From Mactra quadrangularis (Eukaryota; Mollusca; Bivalvia; Venerida; Mactridae), in NCBI GenBank assembly GCA_025267735.1, contig CM046300.1, positions 33,923,322 through 33,987,321 on the forward strand: a stretch of DNA of 64,000 bases, written 5' to 3'. Below are positions 25,770 to 36,650 of the stretch, one piece after another. Every line of letters starts with the position of its first letter. Position 1 is the first letter of the stretch. The notes beneath the pieces are model-generated. The model worked only from the letters and a program-made list of their open reading frames with translations. It was not told where the DNA came from and ran no database searches. Both the position numbers and the translations under genes were made by a program.

Positions 25770-27920
25770 TTTTATGATAAGAGTCACAGACACATGCAGG
25801 AATGTTGGACAATACCAATCTTTTAATCAAGAGAGTCTTGACTTCTCACCAGAGTACTAGATTCTAAGGGCATCTGACACAAAAATCTTTTAACACTTTC
25901 ATATTTAGCTGTATGGAAACTGTGACCTTATGGTGATGCCACATGCTAAAATGAATGTTCTAGGCTTTACTGTTTCATAAAATATTTCTTAACATTTCCT
26001 TACATAAATCTGCTGATCCATGGTTCGAGGTCAATATTGACCCTAAGGGGCATACTTTAAACAATCTTCATAGAGAACCTTCAGGTGATGCTCCCTGTCA
26101 AATTTGGTAAGTGAAGGTTTTATGGTTTTTGTTGATGACGACGGACGCACACACACAAATGCATGCACACCAGCAAAACCCTCCTCCCAAATTAGTTCAC
26201 ATTAAGCATTTGGTGCGTAGGTGAGCTAAAAACAATCTAGTATTAGAATTTATCCAATTTTAAGGCTTTTTTCCTGTGTACAGCAGTCACCATGAAACTC
26301 AACAGTTTTTTACTGGACAGTGGGTCCAGTGAAGCTCAAAATTTTGCAAGACATAATCAAGTCTTACAGGACAAAAGGCATTTTAAATATTTCTATGATT
26401 TGAAAACGGTATGGATGCTATCAAATTGTTTGCCAGTTAGTCGGTCCTGCTAACCTGCAGATAGATCTAGACTAGAAGGAACTTCTATTTTTACAGGATT
26501 TGTCTGTAGGTCTGCAATGATTGACAGTGACTCAGGTGTACAGAGAACAAAATATATTTTTTTGTTGCACATGATTTTGAGCAAAAATTGGTTTGACTGC
26601 GCCTCATCTGAGCAGGTGGTAAAACCAAACATTTTGAGTTCTGGACTACATCTATTTGGGAGAAAGGAGCTTATAATTAGCAGAACGATAAATTGAGTGT
26701 CATTTCTTAACATAGTTGCGTAGTGCATGTAGATATTAATATGAAAAACCACAAGAAATATAAGATATAATCCAACAACATGTAATCTAAATAAATAAAT
26801 TGTCTAGTGTCTTCACACAAGATTCTATATTCTTATTGGTAGATCTAATAACACGATTTCTTAACTTCTTACGTAATGTAGATATAATAGATGTATAATG
26901 TCTTGTGAATGCGACACTGCTCTAACTCAATTTTACCAATTTTTTTTAGAGACATGAACAGGACTTAATAACAATTTCTTAAAGTAGGTTGCCCAGTTTG
27001 ATAACCAGATATATATTTTACTTGCCCAAAAAAAATGATTACTGGCAGTAACAAGTTGCCTGAACTCAAATGTAAGTTGTAAAGGGCAATAGGACAGCCT
27101 TTAACATTATGCCCCACATAAAAAACATGTCAAATCTGTGTATATGTTTTAACCTAAAAGCAAAATGCCAATTAGCCCCTATTGTCCCATAAACATTCAA
27201 ATCTGGTCACACTCTCTCAATTTTAAATATATATCATAAATAAATTACAAAAAGATATTTTTTGGAAAAAAAGTAAAGTTAGAGCATTGTTGCATTCATC
27301 CAATTATAAATGATTTTTAAAATAAGAAATTCTGTAATATCGTCAGAGTATCAAATTAATGAATAGTCTGTAAGATTTAAAACCACAATATGTCCATATT
27401 AGTTTCAAATGGTAAAAAATATAGTATCTTATTGTTACATTAAATAGGCTAAAAATACACCACAAAAAAACATAACAAAAAAAAAATGGAAAAAGTAGAA
27501 TTATTCAAAAAAAGACAATAACAAGCAAGGGTGAAAGGTCAAAATTTTCACAATCCTGAAATTCCAGATATTTTCATATTTTGCAAAACATTTATTTGAA
27601 ATATCAGGGAGAAGGGCATCTAGACACCTCTTGACCCTCAGGTCCCTGGATTGAATAAAATGGCATAGACAAGTTAAGGCATATATAGCCACAAGTGAAA
27701 AATTAATGTCATTTTCTGAGTTCACTTAGTCAAAATAACATCAAAGATATAAGAACGTAATTTCACAGCAATGACGTATAAAATTCATATTTTCATTGCA
27801 TATTTTTATGGAATATCACCATATTTAACTAAAAGCATGATAGAAAATAAATTAATCACTTACAGGTCATATTTAGTAAGTCATTGATACATATAATCAA
27901 AGACTGCCATCTTTACTCCT
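25770..27920. other. Unassigned stretch with one retroelement-like repeat
   Basis: Holds the repeat at 26020-26232. Frames at 26450-26752 and 27501-27725 (minus) have no family resemblance or splice support. The part below 27922 would be 3' UTR if the candidate exon at 27922-28006 is real. Confidence 0.5.
26020..26232 (+). repeat. Retroelement-like 3' repeat
   Basis: ccctaaggggcatactttaa, aatttggtaagtgaaggttt, a gacgacggacgcacacacac stretch and a final ggtgagctaaaaa. I associate this tail type with abundant bivalve retroelement ends; this is recollection, not a database match. Only one copy is seen. Confidence 0.4.
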
Positions 27921-27921
27921 A

Positions 27922-28006
27922 TTATCCACCTGTCACCCAGTCGGACAATCTCTGTAAGCAGAAATAGTTCTCAGCGTCCTTTCTGATAAAATGATGCTTC
28001 ACATCT
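27922..28006 (-). CDS. Candidate terminal exon of an unidentified minus-strand gene
   Basis: On the minus strand a good acceptor (tatttttttatgtttcag) ends at 28007. It is followed by one base and 27 codons, DVKHHFIRKDAENYFCLQRL then SDWVTGG, then TAA at 27924-27922. The local composition is more coding-like than the surroundings and W, C, H and D are well used. No family is recognised and no upstream exon was found in 28.0-46 kb. It could be chance. Confidence 0.35.
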
Positions 28007-28465
28007 CTGAAACATAAAAAAATATACATGTACATTTAATCTTCAAATCATAAAATAATGGTAAAAGATAAAAAAACAACAATTTAATGTGTTCAAATCA
28101 AATGAAGAAAAGACAAAATAACAAAAACCGTATAACAAAGTATGGATAAAATACCTTACAAGGAATGCATGTAGTTGAAGAAGCAGCAATATTAAATATA
28201 CATCACTTCCTAACCACTAACCTGAGTTCTATACCTGCAAGGTTGCAGGAACTTCGATACCAATACAACAACAATACAGGGATACAATATGATATGTATA
28301 GATCAATATGAAACATATTTCTGTACTACTACTATAACTTTATAACTTCGTAGAAATAGTTTTTTTACATAGCCCAATCAGGATTCGGGCAGAATTGACA
28401 ATTAGTAGTTTTAGCAATAAATTTTGCATTCCGTCAAATGAACAAAACCAAACCAACAGCACTTT

Positions 28466-29727
28466 TAGTCATGAGGCAATCTTTTGCTTGAGCAAAGTTG
28501 CTACCTTTACAGTTTTTATGCTCATAAGGCAATCTACTGCTTGCAAAAAGTTGCTACCTTTACAGTTTTTATGCTCATAAGGCAATCTACTGCTTGCAAA
28601 AATTTGCTACCTTTACAGTTTTATGCTCATAAGGCAATCTACTGCTTGCAAAAATTTGCTACCTTTATGGTATTTATGGTCATGAGGCAATCTATCACTT
28701 GCAAAAATTTGCTACCTTAACAGTATTTATGCTAATTAGGCAATCTATCACTTGCACATAGTTGCTACCTTTACAGTATTTATGGTCATGAGGCAATCTA
28801 TCGCTTGCACATAGTTGCTACCTTTACGGTATTTATGGTCATGAGGCAATCTATTGCTTGCACATAGTTGCTACCTTTACGGTATTTATGGTCATGAGGC
28901 AATCTATCGCTTGCACATAGTTGCTACCTTTACGGTATTTATGGTCATGAGGCAATCTATCGCTTGCACATAGTAGCTACCTTTACAGTATTTATGGTCA
29001 TGAGGCAATCTATCACTTGCACATAGTTGCTACCTTTACAGTATTTATGGTCATGAGGCAATCTATTGCTTGCACATAGTTGCTACCTTTACGGTATTTA
29101 TGGTCATGAGGCAATCTATCGCTTGCACATAGTTGCTACCTTTACAGTATTTATGCTCATAAGGCAATCTATTGCTTGCAAAAAGTTGCTACCTTTACAG
29201 TATTTATGGCCATAAGGCAATCTATCGCTTGCAAGAAGTTGCTACCTTTACAGTATTTATCATAATTAGGCAATCTATTGCTTGAGCAAAGTTGCTACCT
29301 TTACAGTTTTTATGCTCATAAGGCAATCTATCGCTTGCAAAAAGTTGCTACCTTTACAGTATTTATGGCCATTAGGCAATCTATTGCTTGAGCGAAGTTG
29401 CTACCTTAACAGTATTTATGGTCATGAGGCAATCTAACACTTGCAAGAAGTTGCTACCTTTACAGTATTTATGCTCATAAGGCAATCTATCGCTTGCAAG
29501 AAGTTGCTACCTTTACAGTATTTATGGCCATAAGGCAATCTATCGCTTGCAAGAAGTTGCTACCTTTACAGTATTTATGCTCATAAGGCAATCTATCGCT
29601 TGCAAGAAGTTGCTACCTTTACAGTATTTATGGTCATGAGACAATCTATCACTTGCAAAAAGTTGCAACCCTTGCAGTATTTATGGTCATGAGGCAATCC
29701 ATTGCTTGCACAGAGTTGCAATGAGTG
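28466..29727 (+). repeat. 53-bp minisatellite, about 24 copies
   Basis: Unit ttgctacctttacagtattt, atggtcatgaggcaatctat, cgcttgcacatag. Variant classes are spatially sorted: cttgcaaaaa on the left, cttgcacatag in the middle, cttgcaagaag on the right, suggesting local amplification waves. Confidence 0.92.
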
Positions 29728-30517
29728 CAGCATTTATTTGGCATTTTTTCAAGTTGTGTGTACCTTACAGCTTCCTTGTTTTAAATAATCTAGTATTAAT
29801 ATTCTTGATGTATAAAATACAAGTATCATAAAATGTCTAAATATCATACAGATTCCCAAGATTACATGCACATACAACTTTAAAAATTTGTCATTTAATA
29901 CCATGTTTCTCAATAATACAATACATTTAAAGAGTCTACAAAAGTGAAACCTCTCTTCAACAGCCAGCAGTAAAACTATGATAAAATGCCTCTAAAGCAG
30001 AGGTGATACTTGTAGGAGAATTTCTTTTTATTGCAAAATACAAGCAAAGAATGACTTTAAACAGAATGTAGTTGAAATGTGACTGTTTTTAGGTGGAGAC
30101 TGTTAAGGAGGTCACATTGCATTTAATGTTTACAGTAAGGGGGTCAAGATGCACAGTGAAATGTGTAGAAAACAGGGAACAGTGTTCTTATTTACATAAT
30201 TTTTGTAAGAGATGCCATTTCATGAAAAACAGATCAAATGTAATTTGAGCCAACGATGAGAAAAGATAAAAGAGATAGCATTTATTTAATAGATAGGAAA
30301 AACATACTTTCTTCAGACAACATGGAGACAGTTTAACCATTTAAGGAAGATGTAAATATGTAGACATACATACAGTACAAAATGGTATAAAACTGTGATC
30401 TATTTACCTTTGTGATGGAATTAATCTATGTAAGGTGAAAAGGAAATCCAATCTTCATAAAAGAAAAATTTATATTTTTTATAATCTATGGAGTAGAACA
30501 CATAGTTGCACTGTTAC

Positions 30518-30783
30518 GTGTTTGAACATATTTTGATTGTTTGTGTTTAAACAGGGTAACTCATAACTGGGAATATGGCATACTTAAATTTCTCATTATA
30601 TATTTAAACATGTTTTGATTGTTTTGTGTTTAAACAGAGCAACCCATAATTAGGAATGGGGCATACTCCTCATTATGATTTTAAACATGTTTTGATTGTT
30701 TCGTGTTTAAACATGGGTTTCCCCATGAGTTTAAACATGTTTTGCATTTAAACAGGGTAACTCATAACTAGAAATATGGCATT
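30518..30783 (+). repeat. Tandem repeat of about 85 bp, three to four copies
   Basis: atttaaacatgttttgattg, tttgtgtttaaacagggtaa and ctcataactRggaatatggc recur, with unequal spacing. Confidence 0.75.
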
Positions 30784-30785
30784 CC

Positions 30786-30980
30786 TGGGTGGCTACCACT
30801 GATTCTAAATCATATAGGGCAGTTGTCGGTCACAGATAGATGTATGCACCTAGTAACAGGTTAACAGCTAAATCCAGAGATTTATCCTTTTCAGAAACAG
30901 TGAGTAGGTTGGCTAACTGCTGTTATAAAACCTATACAATGTGTTGCTACAGTGATAAACCCAACCAAATAATATCCCTA
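30786..30980 (+). mobile_element. SINE family B, 3' half
   Basis: ctaccactgattctaaatca, ggttaacagctaaatccaga, gtgagtaggttggctaactg, cctatacaatgtgttgctac and aaacccaaccaaa. Confidence 0.72.
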
Positions 30981-31639
30981 AAACAGACAATATTTTGTAA
31001 CAGGGAATGCCTACTAGCACCATATCTCTATTGAATTCTGCTAGTTTTAATTAATGTCCCATATCAGTACAAAGTCTGTAATATACCATACAATGATATA
31101 AGATAGCCTACAGGTGATGTATTAATTAAACCAGGAACAATATATTACAATACAACAAGTACAGGTAATTCCAATCTGATGCCATATTATATATCAGGTA
31201 TTCTATAACAATATTCTGATATTGGTTACTTTAAATTGGTACCGTAATTACTCTATAAAACAGTTCTTGTGACACTGTGCTAGACTTCAGTATTATATAC
31301 ACAGTCACTTTGCTTCAATTTTGTTATACTGTAAATGAAATAGTAGCATATTTTTTTAACATTGAACAGTGTTACCACTTACATAAAAGTAGGTGCAAAA
31401 TGCATGATAAAATGACCATTGCATAATGTGTCATGGTGCAAAATTGCACATACAAAATTTTAAGCTCTGTTTACTGAGGATTCTTGGATTTTTTCATTGT
31501 TCTTAATGTAGCACAACAGTTCATACACTCTAATTTTAAATATACTTTATTTATTTTATGTACTGGTAGCCAAACAAGAATGTGAAGTTATGAAAACAGT
31601 TTTCTGAAATTCAACATTGTCTTATTAAGCATTATTTGG

Positions 31640-31800
31640 GAAACGAGACATTCTCTCTTCAAAAACAACTAACAAAATGGACATTTACTGTGCAAAATGA
31701 TCAAAGTTGGCAATCTCTATGAAAATATCTACAAAATGGACACTTACAAAAATAATCAAAGTAGGCAATGTCTCTTCAAGAATATTTGCAAAATTGTCTA
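31640..31800 (+). repeat. Tandem repeat of about 75 bp, two to three copies
   Basis: ctctcttcaaaaacaactaa, caaaatggacatttac and aatgatcaaagttggcaat recur with changes. The short + frames at 31697-31904 lie in it. Confidence 0.65.
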
Positions 31801-32269
31801 CATATGCAGGCTATACCATAAAATGCAGCATGATATTTACAACAATTCATTGCCAATATTTAATATTGGAACAAATAGCACCCGTGATCACTAAAGCTTT
31901 TTAAAAGTGCCCATACATTGATCTATATACAATTTATTTGATATGTATTTAATAAGCATGAATAGAAATAAAACTCTCAGATAGTTGTAATCTCTACCAT
32001 CAGGCAGACACATATACAGTACATCTGTGACAAAGTATGGAATCACTAATTGTAGTTTTAATAATATTGATTCCATCAAAATATTCATAAAACTGGAAAC
32101 CAACCAATGTCTGTGGCAATGATTGTAACAGCTGCAACATCAAATGTGGTGGTGGAAATATGATTTCTATACATTTATTAATAAATCTATAATAAAGACA
32201 GGCACTTTTCAGCAGAAATAAAATATGCCCTATACTATATGTATTGTTATAATACCGTGATATTACCAT

Positions 32270-32400
32270 GTGACTAACAGTTTCAAGAAGAAAGCAGTGA
32301 ACAATCTGCTTTGACTCAGATTTTTTAAGAGCTGTAAGCACTTTTATTCTGGTCAAAAAATTTCATTTTATCTGCACAAGACTAAGCAGAAAAATGTATA
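32270..32400. repeat. Dispersed repeat family I, copy 1 of 3
   Basis: ctgctttgactcagatt, agagctgtaagcacttttat, gactaagcagaaaaatgtat. Copies at 33540-33660 (same orientation) and 34000-34140 (opposite). The cluster 32270-34700 interleaves families B, H and I. Confidence 0.6.
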
Positions 32401-32564
32401 TACAATGTACTGCCATTCTATTATTATACATATATCTCTAGACCCAACAATATTATATAAAGAAAAATAATTTTATCTATATATAGGTTTTTTAAATACT
32501 TTTTGTTGGGGGGCCATAGAGATATAGTTATACATGTATAATGTCAGTCAATTGACCTAATCTT

Positions 32565-32785
32565 TGTTTATGGAAAGGTTAATGCTGTTAACCAGTTACT
32601 GTATGCATACTTCTGTCAGTGACTGACAACTGCCCTACATGTTTTAGAATCAATAGTAGAATGAAGATTGGCAGTAGAAAACATTTCATGACCAAGCTCC
32701 ATGAAAGTATGCCCATCCCAGAGATCTTACCAATGACCCCTTAATCAGTAGACTTGTGTGCTACTGAGCTAGCTTTGGACTGTAT
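32565..32785 (-). mobile_element. SINE family B
   Basis: Complement of the family: aaccagttactgtatgcata, agtgactgacaactgcccta, catgaccaagctccatgaaa, and head complement cagtagacttgtgtgctact, gagctagct. Confidence 0.76.
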
Positions 32786-32792
32786 AAAGCTA

Positions 32793-33139
32793 CAGTCCCA
32801 TAAACACAAAAATAGCTGTGAGGGCACTGAACGGGCGCCGTGCAACCAAGAATCACAAGGACCAGTACAAACTCTTGCATACTCAAACGGACTGTTACAT
32901 TTTACCAGGGTCTGTGAGATGAGCCGTGGATACACATATCAGTTTTAAAGTCAAATTGTGAACAAAATTGTGGCCAAGCATGGATTAAACTTGCATATCT
33001 TCCAGCTACGGCTCCGTATGGGTGTGTTGTTTAGTGCCATGTGCGTTCCTTCACCTTAGTATGCAAGGCTTCCCACGGCCAACGGCTGTCTGCACGTTGC
33101 ATGTACGGGTCCGCAACAAGCCACGATTTTATGGGACTG
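32793..33139. mobile_element. GC- and CpG-rich foldback element
   Basis: Begins cagtcccataaa and ends ttttatgggactg (12-bp inverted ends). The 347-bp interior is much richer in G+C than its surroundings (gaacgggcgccgtgc, cacggccaacggctg). No clear target duplication. It abuts the 5' end of SINE B at 32785. The opposing 64-codon open frames inside look incidental. Confidence 0.6.
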
Positions 33140-33539
33140 AGGCATTAGTCAGCTAAGCATAATCATGGTCTAAGGCATCAATCATTAAAAGTCATTTAAA
33201 TTTGTACATTTTTACAAAAAAGGATAAAGATTATTTGTAGATTATTCAACTGTGCGTAAAAACTATGAATATTAAATAACAATAAAATCAATTTGTAAAA
33301 TCAGGGATTTTATTTCACTCATACAAATTTATATAATTTTAAATATTTCTACAACATCAAGCCTCACTAACTTTAGTGATAGGATTAATAGAACAAAAAA
33401 TGTTGTGTTTGGGCTTGCTTAAGCACAGGTGACTGTAATAATGTACCAAGCAAGCTGCTTAGAACATCAAAATTAAATATTATAAAAAAGAGATGTATTC
33501 ATGTTTACATGATGGCAATACCATGTGATTATGACATCA

Positions 33540-33660
33540 CATTTTATGCTACAGGGAAAGTAGTTCAGAATCTGCCTTGACTCAGACATTTATAGAGTTG
33601 TAAATATCTTAATTTTAGTCAGATTTTAATGATACCTGTGCGAGGCTAAGCAGAAAACTG
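33540..33660. repeat. Dispersed repeat family I, copy 2
   Basis: ctgccttgactcagacattt, agagttgtaaatatcttaat, gaggctaagcagaaaactgt. Confidence 0.6.
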
Positions 33661-33685
33661 TGTACTACTTGATGTGCATCATATC

Positions 33686-33852
33686 TCCAGTCTACAGAAT
33701 TAGGATATGAAAGTGGTTGCCCAAACTAGTCATTTTAGCAGTTAGCACTACACCTTGTTAGTAAAAATTTGGTTTCCCAAAAGAAATATTTGGTTACTCG
33801 AACTAGAAATTGATTGTCCCGGTAACTGGACACCCACTAATTTTGTTGACTG
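33686..33852. mobile_element. Foldback family H, copy 1
   Basis: cagtctacagaattaggata, aaagtggttgcccaaactag ... gacacccactaattttgttg. The same element lies inverted at 34521-34691. Preceded by the repeat at 33540-33660. Confidence 0.6.
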
Positions 33853-33999
33853 TATCTCTAACGCAACCCAGAAAAATCAACGTTGCAAGTTGTCATAATT
33901 TTCTTCTAGTAGGTGGCGTTTAGTAAATAACTGTTGGTTTTTCCAGGGTGTTTGCAAAAAGTATTAAACTGGCATTGTACATGTGATACACAGATGATA

Positions 34000-34140
34000 G
34001 TAAACACTTACCTGCTTCACCTCACATTGGTATCATGGAAATCTGACCAGATTTAAAATACTTACAACTCTTTAAATGTTTGAGTCAAGGCCGATATTTA
34101 CAGTTGCCTGCGGATTCAAGCAAAAAACAGAATTTTCTAT
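34000..34140. repeat. Dispersed repeat family I, copy 3 (inverted)
   Basis: atttaaaatacttacaactc and tttgagtcaaggccgatatt are the complement of copies 1 and 2. A textbook donor on the minus strand (cag|gtaagtg at 34014-34008) falls here but is within the repeat. Confidence 0.55.
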
Positions 34141-34520
34141 CTATAGCACATTATGGTAGTGAGATATTGAGATCTTTAATCAACACCATACAACGCCTAC
34201 TATTCAAAATTGAAGCCCTATTGTTGTTAATGTAGCATACTGTGAAATTATGTAATATGTTTCATTACTTTGATTTTTGTATTTCTATATCAGTCTGGTT
34301 TTAACTTTCTGAAACATAAACTATGAAGTCAATTAAATAATCACTAAATTTTCATTAAGAATATAAGCAATCACTTATAAATACAATATGTTGTCATAAT
34401 AATAATAATAATAACTTTATTTAATGAGGCAACTCAGTTGGGCAAGCTCAGTCTACCATGAGAGCCTCCATATATAAAAGTATATGTACAGTGCAGAGAA
34501 AAAGTAATCTAATTCAAACC

Positions 34521-34691
34521 AGTCTACGAAATTAGTGGGTGTTGGCAGTTGCTTGGCACATCCAATAAAAATTTTAGTTCAGATAACCAAAAATTTCTTT
34601 TGGGCAAACAAAATTCTACAAACAAGAGATAGTGCTTGCTGCTATTGACCTGTTCGGGCAACCACTTTTATATCCTAATTTTCGTAGACGG
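34521..34691. mobile_element. Foldback family H, copy 2 (inverted relative to copy 1)
   Basis: Ends tctacgaaattag and ctaattttcgtaga are inverted repeats. Interior gggcaaccacttttatatcc is the complement of the start of copy 1. Confidence 0.65.
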
Positions 34692-34699
34692 TCAAACTA

Positions 34700-35890
34700 T
34701 GTTACTTATGCATAAATAATAATAAGCTATATCAAAATTTGTCGCAAGTTGCATAATATTTTTTTCCTTGTAAGTACATTTTCAAAAGAAAACATGGGGG
34801 AACTTTATATCTTAAAAAAAGCAGAGAGTGTAACTTGTCATTTCAAAATTTTATTTTAGTTTTATTGCAGTATCTCAGTAATACAATTAAATGTAGCAGG
34901 AAGGGCTGTGATGGTTTCCACTCATCCCTTTCATACCTTGAAAGTCAAATAAGACTTGCCAACTCATTAGGACCAGTAAGTCAACAATTTAAGATAAACA
35001 TGTCAGCACTCAGCCTTATATAGAACCCTACAAAAATAAATTAAAATTATGTTAAACTTCACTGAACATATTGCTATGATCAAGATAGAGATGTCCAGGG
35101 GCAATTAATAAGTTGCTTTAAAATATTGCTAAATAATTCCCATTATTTTATATTACCATACATTTAACAAGATCTATCAGATCAGTCAGGGCAACAGTGA
35201 CGTAAACCACTATTAGACTGTATACCAAGATAGTTCTGTTTTGATCCAGCTCAATAGGTACACCTATTAGCAACATACTTAATGACCAATAAGATTTTAC
35301 GGCTTGTATTTTCTCCATATGAGTGATAGTCTTTGTTGAATGGTTATAGAAGAAAGTGGTAGATGAAGTCCAAGTTTTATGAGGGGAAATATGAAGACTA
35401 TACTGCTGGCATTTATTGTAGGAATGTAGAGTTGACAGACAGGACAGTACTGTAATGTTACTGTCCGATAGTCCAAGTCTACTATAGTTTGTAGACATAT
35501 GATTAATGTCCCTCCTAGTTCTCTGAGGTTAACAATTCATTACTGTCCAGGCTTAGTTACCTTATATGGTTAATATTGTATGATTGTCTCACATTCAAGT
35601 CAAAACTATGTGATCTAAAATGGAATAAAAGACAAATATGAAATATATACTTTTATTTAACCCCTTTTGTGAAAACCCCTTATGGGACTTCAAACTACAG
35701 AGACCAAACAGGCCATATGATGGCCTCACAAGCTCACCTGTAGAGTGTTTCCCTCATGAGAGCATTGAATAACATTTGCTACAGTGTGTGAGAGAGCTAG
35801 ACTGTAAGAGAGTATTAGTGAATAATAGTGTGAGTGAATTAAAGTGTTAGTGAGTGAGTAATAGTGTGATTAAGTGGGAACGGTTGAGTG
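34700..35890. other. Unassigned stretch
   Basis: The 116-codon minus frame at 35148-35498 is the longest non-repeat frame in the left 46 kb, but it has no recognisable domain and no credible start context. Nothing else seen. Confidence 0.5.
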
Positions 35891-35894
35891 GGAG

Positions 35895-35938
<44 letters not shown>

Positions 35939-36088
35939 CGATCGATCAATCGAGTGAGTGGGTGAGTGAATGAAAGGTTGAGTGAGTGAGTGAGTGAGTG
36001 AGTGAGTGAGTGAGTGAGTGAGTGAGTGAGTGAGTGAGTGAGTGAGTGAGTGAGTGAGTGAGTGAGTGAGTGAGTGAGTGAGTGAGTA
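35895..36088 (+). repeat. Compound tetranucleotide microsatellite (GATT)n then (GAGT)n
   Basis: About 11 GATT units to 35938, an interrupted gatcgatcgatcaatcg segment, then about 27 uninterrupted GAGT units from 35979. Further loose gagtgaatg copies flank it from about 35800. Confidence 0.95.
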
Positions 36089-36427
36089 AAGAATGCTTGA
36101 GTAAATGAGTGATAGGTACATAATGATGTGTATGAATAAAAGGTGCAGTCTAACTTTATGACACATTTATTGGAGCCTTCTAGCTAAGCATTTCATAATA
36201 CATAAACCAAAAACCAAGAAGAATTTGTACATTAGTATTAAAATTCATTACCACAATAGCCACATTATGGCACACAGGACTGTGCCAAGATTTATGACAA
36301 CTATATTATAATGAAAATGAATAAGATAAACCTATTGCAGCACATATATTGATATCAATGTCAAAAGACTTCAAGGACCAGATAATCTTTGGAAAGCCAA
36401 GTAAAAAATTCTAGATCTATCTCTCAT

Positions 36428-36650
36428 ATGCTTAAATGCCATAGCAACACATTTTATAGGTCACATTACAGTGGTCAGTCAACCTACTCACCATTCCAGG
36501 AAAGGCTAAATCTAAAGCTAGTAAATATACTCATACTTTTGTCAGTGACTGACAACTTCCCTACATGAAAAATTATTGGTAGGAGGGTGAATGGTCATAG
36601 AAATTATTTCATGACCACTTAGCTCCACAAAAGCATGCTCTGTACTATGT
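36428..36650 (-). mobile_element. SINE family B, body
   Basis: aatgccatagcaacacattt, gtcagtcaacctactcacca, gtcagtgactgacaacttcc and accacttagctccacaaaag, the complement of the body. The head is missing. Confidence 0.7.

Noticed and set aside
28484..28720. 78-codon plus frame with repeated ATFTVFMLIRQSTACK
   Set aside because: Translation of the left end of the 53-bp minisatellite. The period is not a multiple of three, so the frame soon breaks.
32000..32356. 118-codon minus-strand frame
   Set aside because: It overlaps dispersed repeat family I and shows no recognisable domain.
34008..34060. Consensus minus-strand donor cag|gtaagtg
   Set aside because: It lies within a three-copy dispersed repeat with no open frame ending at it.
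35148..35498. 116-codon minus-strand frame
   Set aside because: Residue composition is that of AT-rich non-coding DNA. No motif, start context or splice signals support it.
35870..36166. 98-codon minus frame of THSL repeats
   Set aside because: Direct translation of the GAGT microsatellite.
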